From Clostridiales bacterium (lineage in GTDB: Bacteria; Bacillota; Clostridia; Lachnospirales; CAG-274): 5,625 nucleotides of DNA. The DNA is taken from contig JAJQCI010000260.1 in the NCBI GenBank assembly GCA_021202835.1, positions 1-5,625 on the forward strand, given 5' to 3'. The stretch's first letter is position 1. Each line of letters opens with the position of its first letter. Position numbers and translations under genes: made by a program. The notes beneath the pieces were generated by a model that was not told the origin of the DNA, ran no database searches, and was given only the letters and a program-made list of their open reading frames with translations. This document shows positions 1 through 5,602 of this stretch, piece by piece.

Positions 1-1
1 A

Positions 2-376
2 TATGATATTCCCGTTATACTTATCAGCGACACATTCCACTACACCGAAAAGAAATGCTGTGAAACAATATTTGTCTCAAAGGGAGCCGACAGCGCTGAT
101 TTTGTTATTATAAATCACACCGACAAGGGGGATATCGTTATAACCCAGGACTACGGCTTAGCGGCTATGTGCCTCAGCAAAAAGGCCTACGCCGTAAATC
201 AAAACGGCTTTCTCTATACCTCCGAAAACATAGACGGTATGCTTATGAGCCGCCACTTAGGCAGACAGATAAGACGGGGCGGCGGCAGAAGCAGCCACAT
301 TCCGAAAAGAAATAAAGACGACGACAAGAGATTTGAAAAATGCCTTGTAAAACTGATTGACAAAATTACATTATAA
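2..376 (+). CDS. YaiI/YqxD family (UPF0178/DUF188) protein, 3' part
   Basis: The frame is open from the left edge and ends in TAA, giving 124 residues. The N-terminus lies outside the window; the family is usually about 150 residues, so roughly 25-30 are missing. Family features visible from memory of E. coli YaiI are a GDIVITQDYGLAA segment (family: GDLVITxDIPLAA), then NQNGFLYTSENID (family: NPRGxxYTxxxI), an MSRHLG segment matching the family's MRDFMDTLR region, a GGG-containing linker and a D-K-R-F motif near the C-terminus. Members are small soluble proteins with a PIN-like nuclease fold; their biological role is poorly known, so I assign no function. The gene lies immediately upstream of the his operon on the same strand, but the his promoter sits over its last codons, so it is probably a separate unit. 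No terminator hairpin with a T-run follows it, so read-through into his is possible. Confidence 0.85.
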   Translation, partial: YDIPVILISDTFHYTEKKCCETIFVSKGADSADFVIINHTDKGDIVITQDYGLAAMCLSKKAYAVNQNGFLYTSENIDGMLMSRHLGRQIRRGGGRSSHIPKRNKDDDKRFEKCLVKLIDKITL

Positions 377-385
377 TAATATAAT
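357..385 (+). promoter_or_regulatory. Consensus sigma-A promoter of the his operon
   Basis: TTGACA at 357-362 and TATAAT at 380-385 are separated by exactly 17 bases, so both hexamers and the spacer match the vegetative consensus. A second TATAAT lies at 372-377, but its spacing from the -35 is too short for it to be used with it. The -35 overlaps the last codons of the upstream UPF0178 gene and the -10 follows its stop at once. Transcription should start near 391-393, giving an untranslated leader of about 100 nt before hisZ. Sequence match is direct; activity is inferred. Confidence 0.85.
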
Positions 386-428
386 TGTAGGATAATTTAT
401 CACTTTATTTTGCTTAAAAAACGTAACC

Positions 429-458
429 GTTCAGCCGTGCATCCCGCACAGGCTAAAC
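429..458 (+). promoter_or_regulatory. Hairpin in the his operon leader
   Basis: Within the roughly 100-nt leader, GTT-C-AGCC-GTGC (429-440) faces GCAC-A-GGCT-A-AAC (446-458) around a 5-base loop ATCCC. This gives 11 pairs interrupted by a bulged A450 and a C432/A455 mismatch. No T-run follows, so it is not an intrinsic terminator. A weaker pairing, AGCG at 463-466 with CGCT at 486-489, would enclose the hisZ ribosome binding site (479-484). I see no T-box signature and do not recognise the leader as a known riboswitch. It could be a cis-regulatory fold or only a stabilising 5' hairpin. Confidence 0.45.
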
Positions 459-490
459 TGTCAGCGGAAAGTAAAAATGGGAGAACGCTT

Positions 491-1744
491 ATGATAAACA
501 AAAGATTACATACACCTGAGGGTGTAAAGGATTTTAAGCCCGAGGAGTATGCCTATAAAAAGGGAATCGAAAAAATTATAGAAACAACCTTTATAAGCAA
601 CGGCTACAGAAGGGTTAACACGCCGACTCTTGAATTTTCAGAGGTATTTGCAGAGGTCGGCTCTGACGCAGAGCTTGAAAGATACAGGTTTTTGTCCCGT
701 GAGGGAGATATTCTCGTTATGCGCTCAGATATGACGCCGGCTATATGCCGTCTTGCGGCAACGGCATATTCAAATGAAGATCTGCCCCTTAGATTTTATT
801 ATATAGAAAATATGTTCAGATATAACGAAAAAAACCAGGGCAAGCAGAGAGAGTTTACACAGGGCGGAATAGAGCTTATAGGCGAAGCCGGCATAGAGGG
901 AGACTGTGAGGTTTTAATCTGCGCCGTAAGCAGTCTTTTGAATTTAGGCCTTGACAGCTTTAAAATAGATATAGGCCATTCCGAATTTTTAGAGGGCGCC
1001 TTGGAAGAAGCAGGGGTTTCCGATGAAGCCTCAAGCAAAATAAAGGCTGCCATTATAGATAAAAACTATGTAAAAGTTTCCGAAATTATAGACAGTCTCG
1101 ACATCAAAAAAGAAATAAAGGACTTTTTGTGTGATCTGCCCCTTTATTTGGGGGGAAGCGAGGTTCTTTCAAAAGCAGTGGAGATTTTTTCATCCGAAAA
1201 GCCTTTAAGGGCCCTTGAATATATGCAGAAAATAAGTGACTGTCTTAAGGGCTGCGGCCTTGACAAATATGTAAGCTTCGATTTGGGAATCGTGCCCCAG
1301 CTTGAATATTACACCGGTATTATTTTCAGGGGCTATGCTTTAGGCTCGGGCTATTCCGTTTTAAGCGGCGGCCGCTATGACAGGCTCTCTTTAAGCTTTG
1401 AGAGAAGCTTTTCGGCAGTTGGCTTTGCCCTTAAAATAGACGAGCTTATACCCCTTCTCGAAAACAAGGGTGTTAAGGTTAAGAAAAAGAAAACGGATAC
1501 TCTTCTTTTATACTCCGAAAAGGGTAAAAACGCCGCACTTTCAACGGGAATAAAGCTTCGAAAAGGCGGAATGAACATCGAAAACTATTACGGCGAAATC
1601 GATAAAGCCATTAAATATGCCGAAGACAAGGGCTTAGGCGGTGTAATTTATTTTATAGACAATGAAAATGTAAAGCTATATAATGTAAATGAAGGCGAGG
1701 AAACCGTTGTTAAAATTTCCGAGCTTTTGGGAGCGGAGGAGTAA
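491..1744 (+). CDS. hisZ: ATP phosphoribosyltransferase regulatory subunit HisZ
   Basis: HisZ is a catalytically inactive relative of histidyl-tRNA synthetase that joins short-form HisG to form the ATP phosphoribosyltransferase, the first histidine pathway enzyme, and is needed for activity and feedback control. I start it at ATG 491, giving 417 residues: a GGGAGA ribosome binding site lies at 479-484 and the family-typical TPEGVKDF follows at residues 8-15. The open frame extends back to a TTG at 410, but those 27 codons cover the leader hairpin and do not look like the family. Class II synthetase-type motifs are visible: motif 2 region with FRYNEKNQGKQREFTQGGIELIG (109-131), the YYTGIIF segment (273-279) and motif 3 with SGGRYDRL (292-299) to SAVGFALKIDEL. 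The segment after residue 335 resembles a reduced anticodon-binding-like domain. HisS is the alternative, but the adjacent short hisG and the synthetase motifs altered from HisS favour HisZ. The stop lies 3 bases before hisG. Confidence 0.93.
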   Translation: MINKRLHTPEGVKDFKPEEYAYKKGIEKIIETTFISNGYRRVNTPTLEFSEVFAEVGSDAELERYRFLSREGDILVMRSDMTPAICRLAATAYSNEDLPLRFYYIENMFRYNEKNQGKQREFTQGGIELIGEAGIEGDCEVLICAVSSLLNLGLDSFKIDIGHSEFLEGALEEAGVSDEASSKIKAAIIDKNYVKVSEIIDSLDIKKEIKDFLCDLPLYLGGSEVLSKAVEIFSSEKPLRALEYMQKISDCLKGCGLDKYVSFDLGIVPQLEYYTGIIFRGYALGSGYSVLSGGRYDRLSLSFERSFSAVGFALKIDELIPLLENKGVKVKKKKTDTLLLYSEKGKNAALSTGIKLRKGGMNIENYYGEIDKAIKYAEDKGLGGVIYFIDNENVKLYNVNEGEETVVKISELLGAEE

Positions 1745-1747
1745 ACA

Positions 1748-2380
1748 ATGGAATATTTGACTTTTGCTCTTGCCAAGGGCAGACTTGCCGAAAAGGCTAT
1801 GGAGGTTTTATCACATATAGGCATCGACTGTGAAGAAATGAAAGAAAACAGCAGAAAGCTTATTTTTACTAATGAAGACATAAAGTGCAGATTTTTTCTT
1901 GCCAAGGCACAGGACGTGCCTACATATGTGGAACACGGTGCAGCAGACATAGGAATCGTAGGGCTTGACACTCTTTTGGAAGAACATAAAAACCTTTATC
2001 AGGTTATGGATTTGGGCTTCGGAAAGTGCCGCTTTGCCGTTGCCGGGAAGCCGGATGTAAAGGATAAGCTTGATTCAAACGACCTGAGAGTGGCAACAAA
2101 GTATTTGAATGTTGCAAAGGATTATTATTTTAACAGAAAGCACCAAACCGTAGAGTTTATAAAGCTTAACGGCTCTGTTGAGCTGGCGCCTGTTGTGGGG
2201 CTGACGGACGTTATTGTGGATATTGTTGAAACAGGGTCAACCCTTAAAGCCAACGGCCTTGAGGTTTTGGAGGAGGTTTGTCCCCTTTCCGCCAGACTTG
2301 CTGTAAACAGAGTAAGTATGAAGCTTAAACACGACAGAATAACAGAAATTATAAGAGGCTTGAAAGAGATCGAGGGGTAA
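1748..2380 (+). CDS. hisG: ATP phosphoribosyltransferase, short-form catalytic subunit HisG
   Basis: HisG condenses ATP with PRPP to form N1-(5-phosphoribosyl)-ATP, the committed step of histidine synthesis, in the cytoplasm. At 210 residues this is the short form, which lacks the C-terminal regulatory (ACT-like) domain of the roughly 300-residue long form and depends on HisZ, encoded just upstream. Visible signatures are ALAKGRL at residues 7-13, DVPTYVEHGAADIGIVGLD at 56-74 and the PRPP-binding loop DIVETGSTLKANGL at 158-171. The start is well fixed: GGAGGAG (1735-1741), lying in the last codons of hisZ, sits 6 bases before the ATG, so hisZ and hisG translation is probably coupled and yields similar amounts of the two subunits. 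The stop is 3 bases before hisD. Nothing is missing or broken. Confidence 0.96.
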   Translation: MEYLTFALAKGRLAEKAMEVLSHIGIDCEEMKENSRKLIFTNEDIKCRFFLAKAQDVPTYVEHGAADIGIVGLDTLLEEHKNLYQVMDLGFGKCRFAVAGKPDVKDKLDSNDLRVATKYLNVAKDYYFNRKHQTVEFIKLNGSVELAPVVGLTDVIVDIVETGSTLKANGLEVLEEVCPLSARLAVNRVSMKLKHDRITEIIRGLKEIEG

Positions 2381-2383
2381 GCT

Positions 2384-3679
2384 ATGGAAATTATAAGATA
2401 TGACAACGAAAACGGAAAAAAGCTGGCCGAAAGGCTTCTTAACCGTTCAAAACAGGAACAGGGTAATTATCAGGAAATTGTAGACGGCATTTTAAAGGAA
2501 GTAAAGACAAGAGGAAACACTGCCGTATTTGAATATACAAAAAAATTCGACGGTTTCAATGTTAACGATGACAATTTTATCGTTAAGAAGGAAGAAATTA
2601 AAGAGGCTTACGGTCTTGTTGACGATAAACTTGTTTCCGTTATGAAAAAAGCCGCCGAAAGAATTTCGGCTTATCACAAAAAACAAAAGCTTAACAGCTG
2701 GTTTGAGCCTGATGAAAAAGGTGAAATATTGGGTCAGCTCATTCGTCCCCTTGAAAAGGTTGGGGTTTATGTTCCCGGGGGAAAGGCGGCTTATCCTTCA
2801 AGTGTACTTATGAATATAATTCCGGCAAAAGTGGCCGGGGTTAAAAAAATCGTTATGACCACTCCTGCCGGCAGGGACGGGAAAATACCTCCAAATACAC
2901 TTGTGGCTGCCGACATTGCCGGAGCAGACATTATTTTTAAAGTCGGAGGAGCACAGGCTATAGCTGCTCTTGCTTACGGAACGGAAAGTGTTCCGGCTGT
3001 TGACAAAATTGTGGGGCCGGGCAATATTTTCGTTGCTCTTGCAAAAAGAAGCGTTTACGGCTTTGTAAATATAGACTCCGTGGCCGGGCCAAGTGAAATT
3101 TTGGTTGTTGCCGACGAAACGGCAGATCACGTTTTTGTTTCTGCCGACTTAATTTCACAGGCCGAACATGACGAGCTTGCTTCCGCAATTTTGATTACAA
3201 CAAGCGAAAAGCTGGCTGACGGGGTAAACAAGGAAATTTACAAACAGGCCGAAAAGCTTGAAAGAAAGGGAATTATTCTTTCCTCACTTGAAAACTACGG
3301 CGGAATTGTTTTGGTTTCCGATATTGAAGAAGCTTGTGATTTGGCAAACAAAATAGCCCCGGAACATCTAGAACTGTCTGTTAAAGAGCCTTTTTCACTT
3401 CTTAAATATATAAAAAATGCAGGGGCGATATTTATGGGCCACTACAGCCCTGAGCCTTTGGGAGACTATATGGCCGGGCCTAACCATGTTCTTCCCACGG
3501 GGGGAACGGCAAGATTCTTCTCTCCTCTTTCAATAGACGACTATATCAAAAAATCAAGCCTTATTTCATTTTCAAAAGAAGCTCTTTTTGATTTGGGCGA
3601 AGACATAATGAGCTTTGCCGAGTCCGAAGGGCTTACGGGACACGCAAACTCAATAAAGGTGAGACTTGACCGAGGCTGA
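2384..3679 (+). CDS. hisD: Histidinol dehydrogenase HisD
   Basis: HisD is a zinc enzyme that uses two NAD+ to oxidise L-histidinol through histidinal to L-histidine, the last two steps. The 431-residue length is normal. The expected key residues, by comparison with E. coli numbering recalled from memory, are all present: zinc ligands Gln259 and His262 (in SQAEHDE), Asp361 (in EPLGDY) and His420 (in LTGHAN); catalytic Glu327 and His328 (in APEHLEL); and His368 (in PNHVLPT). The NAD-binding core includes VGVYVPGG (126-133), GGAQAIAALAYGT (188-200), KIVGPGN (208-214) and the DSVAGPSEILV segment (231-241). GAGGGG at 2372-2377, overlapping the end of hisG, lies 6 bases before the ATG. The operon passes directly to hisB, with no hisC between as seen in many other bacteria; the aminotransferase must be encoded elsewhere or further downstream. 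Confidence 0.97.
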   Translation: MEIIRYDNENGKKLAERLLNRSKQEQGNYQEIVDGILKEVKTRGNTAVFEYTKKFDGFNVNDDNFIVKKEEIKEAYGLVDDKLVSVMKKAAERISAYHKKQKLNSWFEPDEKGEILGQLIRPLEKVGVYVPGGKAAYPSSVLMNIIPAKVAGVKKIVMTTPAGRDGKIPPNTLVAADIAGADIIFKVGGAQAIAALAYGTESVPAVDKIVGPGNIFVALAKRSVYGFVNIDSVAGPSEILVVADETADHVFVSADLISQAEHDELASAILITTSEKLADGVNKEIYKQAEKLERKGIILSSLENYGGIVLVSDIEEACDLANKIAPEHLELSVKEPFSLLKYIKNAGAIFMGHYSPEPLGDYMAGPNHVLPTGGTARFFSPLSIDDYIKKSSLISFSKEALFDLGEDIMSFAESEGLTGHANSIKVRLDRG

Positions 3680-3703
3680 AAAGCCTTTAAGGAGGTTTAA
3701 ATT

Positions 3704-4294
3704 ATGAGCCGAAGCGCTGATTTAAGCAGAAGTACATATGAAACAAAAATCAATATGAGCCTTAATTTGGACGGCTCGGGAATTTCAAACATATCTACAG
3801 GCATAGGCTTCTTTGACCATATGCTGACACATATTTCAAAGCACGGCTTTATAGATTTGGATATAAGCTGTGACGGAGATTTAGATGTTGACTGTCACCA
3901 CACTGTTGAAGACGTTGGAATTGTTTTAGGCAAGTGTATTAACCTTGCTTTGGGCGACAAAACAGGCATAAAGCGCTATGGCTATGTTATAATTCCCATG
4001 GACGAGGCTTTGGTGCTTTGCTCTCTGGATTTGTCGGGCAGAGATGTTTTCGTTTACGAGGCAAATTTCACCGTGCCGACGCTGGGTATGTTCGATACCG
4101 AAATGGTAGAAGAATTTTTCAGAGCCGTAAGCTCAAACTGCGGTATGAACCTCCATATCAAGGTTTTGAGAGGCTCTAACAATCACCACATGGCCGAGGG
4201 AATTTTTAAGGCTTTCGGCAAGGCTCTCGATATGGCCGTTACTGTTGACCCCAGAATTAAGGGAACTCTTTCTACAAAAGGAATGCTTGAATAA
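3704..4294 (+). CDS. hisB: Imidazoleglycerol-phosphate dehydratase HisB
   Basis: This enzyme dehydrates imidazoleglycerol phosphate to imidazoleacetol phosphate, using bound manganese. The protein is the 196-residue monofunctional form, without the histidinol-phosphatase domain fused in E. coli HisB, so a separate phosphatase is needed. The internally repeated metal-binding motifs are clear: GFFDHMLTHISKHG (residues 35-48), DCHHTVEDVGI (63-73) and SNNHHMAEGIFKAFGKAL (158-175), supplying His39, His43, His47, His65, His66, Glu69, His161, His162 and Glu165. It has the strongest ribosome binding site of the operon, AAGGAGG at 3689-3695, 8 bases before ATG 3704. It follows hisD after 24 bases, the longest gap within the compact part of the operon. 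The TAA stop shares one base with the hisH ATG. Confidence 0.97.
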   Translation: MSRSADLSRSTYETKINMSLNLDGSGISNISTGIGFFDHMLTHISKHGFIDLDISCDGDLDVDCHHTVEDVGIVLGKCINLALGDKTGIKRYGYVIIPMDEALVLCSLDLSGRDVFVYEANFTVPTLGMFDTEMVEEFFRAVSSNCGMNLHIKVLRGSNNHHMAEGIFKAFGKALDMAVTVDPRIKGTLSTKGMLE

Positions 4295-4893
4295 TGATTG
4301 GAATTATAGATTACGGAATGGGAAATTTAAGAAGTGTGCAAAAGGCTTTCCAGTTTATAGGGCAGGATGCTGTAATTGTAAAAAGTCCCGGAGAGCTTGA
4401 AAAATGTGATAAAGTTGTTCTCCCGGGGGTCGGAGCCTTTGAAGACGCTATGTCAACAATAAAGAAGCTCGGCTTTGATGAAGCTGTTTATAAAACTGTC
4501 AAACGGGGAAAATACTTTTTGGGTATCTGTCTGGGTATGCAGATGGTTTTTGACAAAAGCTATGAAAACGGTGAGTTCGAAGGCCTCGGGCTTATTCACG
4601 GTGAAATAGTAAGACTGCCCGAAAATGTAAAAATACCTCAAATAGGCTGGAACAACTTAAATGTAAAAATGAGGAAACCTCTTTACATAGGACTTGACGA
4701 AAGCCCCTTTGTGTATTTTGTACATTCTTACTATCTCAAAACAGAGGAGCCTGTCGTTTCGGCAACTGTCTTTTATGGAAAAGAAATACAGGTTGCCGTA
4801 CAGAAAGACAATATTTTCGCTTTGCAGTTTCACCCGGAGAAAAGCGGAGATACAGGCCTGCAAATTTTGAGAAATTTTGCATCACTTAAATAA
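4294..4893 (+). CDS. hisH: Imidazole glycerol phosphate synthase glutaminase subunit HisH
   Basis: HisH is the class I glutamine amidotransferase subunit that releases ammonia from glutamine and passes it to HisF, which makes imidazole glycerol phosphate and AICAR from PRFAR. The 199-residue length is typical. The catalytic triad is visible as Cys79 (GICLGMQ), His180 and Glu182 (QFHPEKSG). Other family features are DYGMGNLRS at 6-14, the oxyanion-region LPGVGAF at 43-49, PQIGWN at 115-120 and YFVHSYY at 141-147. The ATG overlaps the hisB stop as TAATG, an arrangement typical of translational coupling; no strong separate ribosome binding site is seen. In related operons hisA follows closely. 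Here 505 bases of repeat-rich DNA intervene, so the hisH partner genes depend on transcription through that region or on another promoter. Confidence 0.97.
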   Translation: MIGIIDYGMGNLRSVQKAFQFIGQDAVIVKSPGELEKCDKVVLPGVGAFEDAMSTIKKLGFDEAVYKTVKRGKYFLGICLGMQMVFDKSYENGEFEGLGLIHGEIVRLPENVKIPQIGWNNLNVKMRKPLYIGLDESPFVYFVHSYYLKTEEPVVSATVFYGKEIQVAVQKDNIFALQFHPEKSGDTGLQILRNFASLK

Positions 4894-4910
4894 TTTATAA
4901 GGTTTATAAA
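4894..4910. repeat. A+T-only short palindrome after the hisH stop
   Basis: TTTATAA (4894-4900) and TTATAAA (4904-4910) form a 7-bp inverted repeat around a 3-base loop, starting at the base after the hisH stop codon. It abuts and slightly overlaps the first repeat copy. It is too weak and lacks a T-run to act as a terminator. It may mark the junction or target site where the repeat-rich block begins. Confidence 0.4.
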
Positions 4911-5040
4911 AACTGCGGTGTAACGAAACGCAAAGGCTTGTGGGGAGCCGTCTGCCGTGCCGCGAGGCGTGGCAGGTGGCTCCCCCTCGCCCCGTCCCCG
5001 GCCTGCCTTTCAAGACAATTTTTAATTGGCTTGGAAGGCA
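4908..5040 (+). repeat. Structured repeat, copy 1 (possible noncoding RNA element)
   Basis: This is the first of two direct copies of an element. The core (4908-4993) matches 5240-5325 over 86 bases with 8 differences and no gaps. It contains TGCG/CGCA (4914-4917 with 4929-4932) around an 11-base loop, then a 20-bp hairpin at 4942-4985 closed by a GCGA tetraloop (4962-4965) and followed by CTCGCCCC. A second hairpin follows at 5004-5040: an 11-bp outer stem with one G-U pair, an A/G mismatch (5015/5029) and the cap CAATT-TTT-AATTG (5016-5028). The core is clearly richer in G+C than the his genes. There is no credible reading frame and no T-run after the stems, so it is neither a gene nor an ordinary terminator. 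Strand is assigned from the GNRA loop and is inferred. It could be a dispersed repeat with a structured transcript, or a non-autonomous mobile element. Confidence 0.75.
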
Positions 5041-5078
5041 AGCAATCCAAATGGAAAGCTGGCAAGCGCCCGTGAGGT

Positions 5079-5150
5079 AGCACAAACCGCCGAAAATGTC
5101 AAGGGCAAGACAAGTCCTTCGGACCCTTGACATTTCCGTCGGTTTGTGCT
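5079..5150. repeat. Long imperfect inverted repeat (27-bp stem)
   Basis: Bases 5079-5105 pair with 5124-5150 at 25 of 27 positions. The mismatches are C5090/T5139 and A5093/C5136, and the apex is an 18-base loop. G-U pairs (5078/5151 and 5077/5152) could extend the base of the stem. The arms begin with AGCACAAACCG and end with CGGTTTGTGCT. The stem is far longer than a normal intrinsic terminator and no T-run follows. This looks like a palindromic repeat or the folded core of a structured RNA. Its function is unknown. Confidence 0.7.
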
Positions 5151-5163
5151 GTGCAGGAGGTTA

Positions 5164-5187
5164 CGTTAAGCCGCCCGGGGCTTAACG
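5164..5187 (+). repeat. Short hairpin, possible weak terminator
   Basis: CGTTAAGCC (5164-5172) is perfectly complementary to GGCTTAACG (5179-5187), with a 6-base loop GCCCGG. Only TTTT at 5191-5194 follows, after three other bases, so it could act as a weak intrinsic terminator on the + strand. The short T-run and the downstream hisA argue against full termination. It may simply be another stem of the repeat-rich block. Confidence 0.4.
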
Positions 5188-5239
5188 CACTTTTAACAAT
5201 ACTGCAATACGGGTTTTATGCAAAGGGAAAGACAAGTGC

Positions 5240-5370
5240 AAAAACTGCGGTGTAACGAAATGCAAAGGCTTGTGGGGAGCCGTCTGCTGCGCCGTAAGGT
5301 GCAGCAGGTGGCTCCCCCTCGCCCCAGGCTCGGTTTTAAAGGCAATTTTTAATTGCCTTTAAAACCGAGC
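5240..5370 (+). repeat. Structured repeat, copy 2 (possible noncoding RNA element)
   Basis: This is the second direct copy. The core (5240-5325) carries the same TGCG stem (G-C changed to G-U at 5261) and a 20-bp hairpin at 5274-5317 capped by GTAA, again a GNRA tetraloop. Its second hairpin (5328-5370) is a perfect 20-bp stem with loop TTT. It keeps the CAATT-TTT-AATTG cap of copy 1 but has a largely different, fully complementary outer stem. It ends 28 bases before the hisA ATG, leaving the hisA ribosome binding site outside the repeat. No T-run follows the stem, so I do not call it a terminator. Comparison with copy 1 supports a conserved fold; function is unknown. Confidence 0.75.
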
Positions 5371-5398
5371 ATTCAATACCACTGAAAGGATGTTTTAT

Positions 5399-5602
5399 AT
5401 GAGGATATATCCGGCTATAGATGTTTTGGGCGGAAAAGCTGTCAGGCTTTTACAGGGAGATTACGAAAAAGCCACGGTATTCAATGACAATCCTGCGGCC
5501 GCCGCAGAAGAGTGGGTCAAATGTGAAAGCGATGACCTGCACATAGTTGATCTTGACGGCGCAAGATACGGCAAAAGCTATGTCACAGACATAATAAAGT
5601 AG
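5399..5602 (+). CDS. hisA: HisA (ProFAR isomerase), N-terminal part ending at an in-frame TAG
   Basis: HisA is a (beta/alpha)8-barrel enzyme that isomerises ProFAR to PRFAR, the substrate of HisH/HisF. The start is ATG 5399: GAAAGGA (5384-5390) lies 8 bases upstream and the protein begins MRIYPAID as expected, with the putative catalytic base Asp8. An ATG at 5390 is in frame but overlaps this binding site. Family motifs visible are GGKAVRLLQGDYEKATVFNDNP (residues 11-32) and LHIVDLDGARYGK (50-62). The frame stops at TAG 5600-5602 after 67 residues, whereas the family is about 240. Past the stop, the same frame reads IKSKFNI, a plausible continuation of the helix and next strand, and the other two frames hit TAA within 15 bases. 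This suggests a nonsense mutation, a sequence error, read-through, or a truncated remnant, since the last 23 bases are very A+T-rich. The window ends before this can be settled. The identity is secure; intactness is not. Confidence 0.85.
   Translation: MRIYPAIDVLGGKAVRLLQGDYEKATVFNDNPAAAAEEWVKCESDDLHIVDLDGARYGKSYVTDIIK

Larger units (their letters stand above)
5041..5239. other. Spacer between the two repeat copies
   Basis: These 199 bases hold no credible gene. They contain a 27-bp imperfect inverted repeat (5079-5150), a 9-bp hairpin (5164-5187) and a 17-base word repeated with two differences: 5101-5117, in the loop side of the large hairpin, and 5223-5239, directly before repeat copy 2. 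I see no transposase fragment, tRNA or convincing promoter. It may be part of one larger composite element with the flanking copies, or separate insertions. Confidence 0.5.

Noticed and set aside
410..490. TTG start extending HisZ by 27 residues
   Set aside because: The added codons cover the leader hairpin and do not match the family; ATG 491 has a proper ribosome binding site and the expected N-terminus.
392..490. T-box riboswitch before the his operon
   Set aside because: The conserved T-box sequence, a specifier loop and a terminator with a T-run are all lacking.
491..1744. Histidyl-tRNA synthetase (HisS)
   Set aside because: The gene lies directly before a short hisG, which requires HisZ, and the class II motifs resemble HisZ rather than the conserved HisS forms.
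4942..4985. Group II intron domain V
   Set aside because: There is an AGCC and a GNRA loop, but the stem is 20 bp and fully paired, without the two-base bulge and 34-nt size of domain V, and no other intron domain or reverse transcriptase is present.
4882..5133. Reverse-strand open frame of 83 codons over the repeat block
   Set aside because: It runs through both repeat hairpins and into the end of hisH, has no recognisable domain, and its composition (many R, S, L, C, G) is what translated G+C-rich hairpins produce.
5127..5155. Promoter using TTGACA at 5127-5132 to drive hisA
   Set aside because: The hexamer lies in the arm of the long inverted repeat, and at 17 bases spacing the -10 would be TGTGCA, a poor match. 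The mirror hexamer on the other strand also has no good -10.
5328..5370. Rho-independent terminator before hisA
   Set aside because: The stem is perfect but is followed by mixed sequence, not a T-run; the only Ts are in the loop.
4908..5370. CRISPR array
   Set aside because: There are only two copies, each about 130 bp with internal hairpins and a 199-bp spacer, unlike CRISPR repeats and spacers.
5390..5398. ATG 5390 as the hisA start
   Set aside because: It overlaps the GAAAGGA binding site; ATG 5399 has good spacing and gives the family N-terminus.
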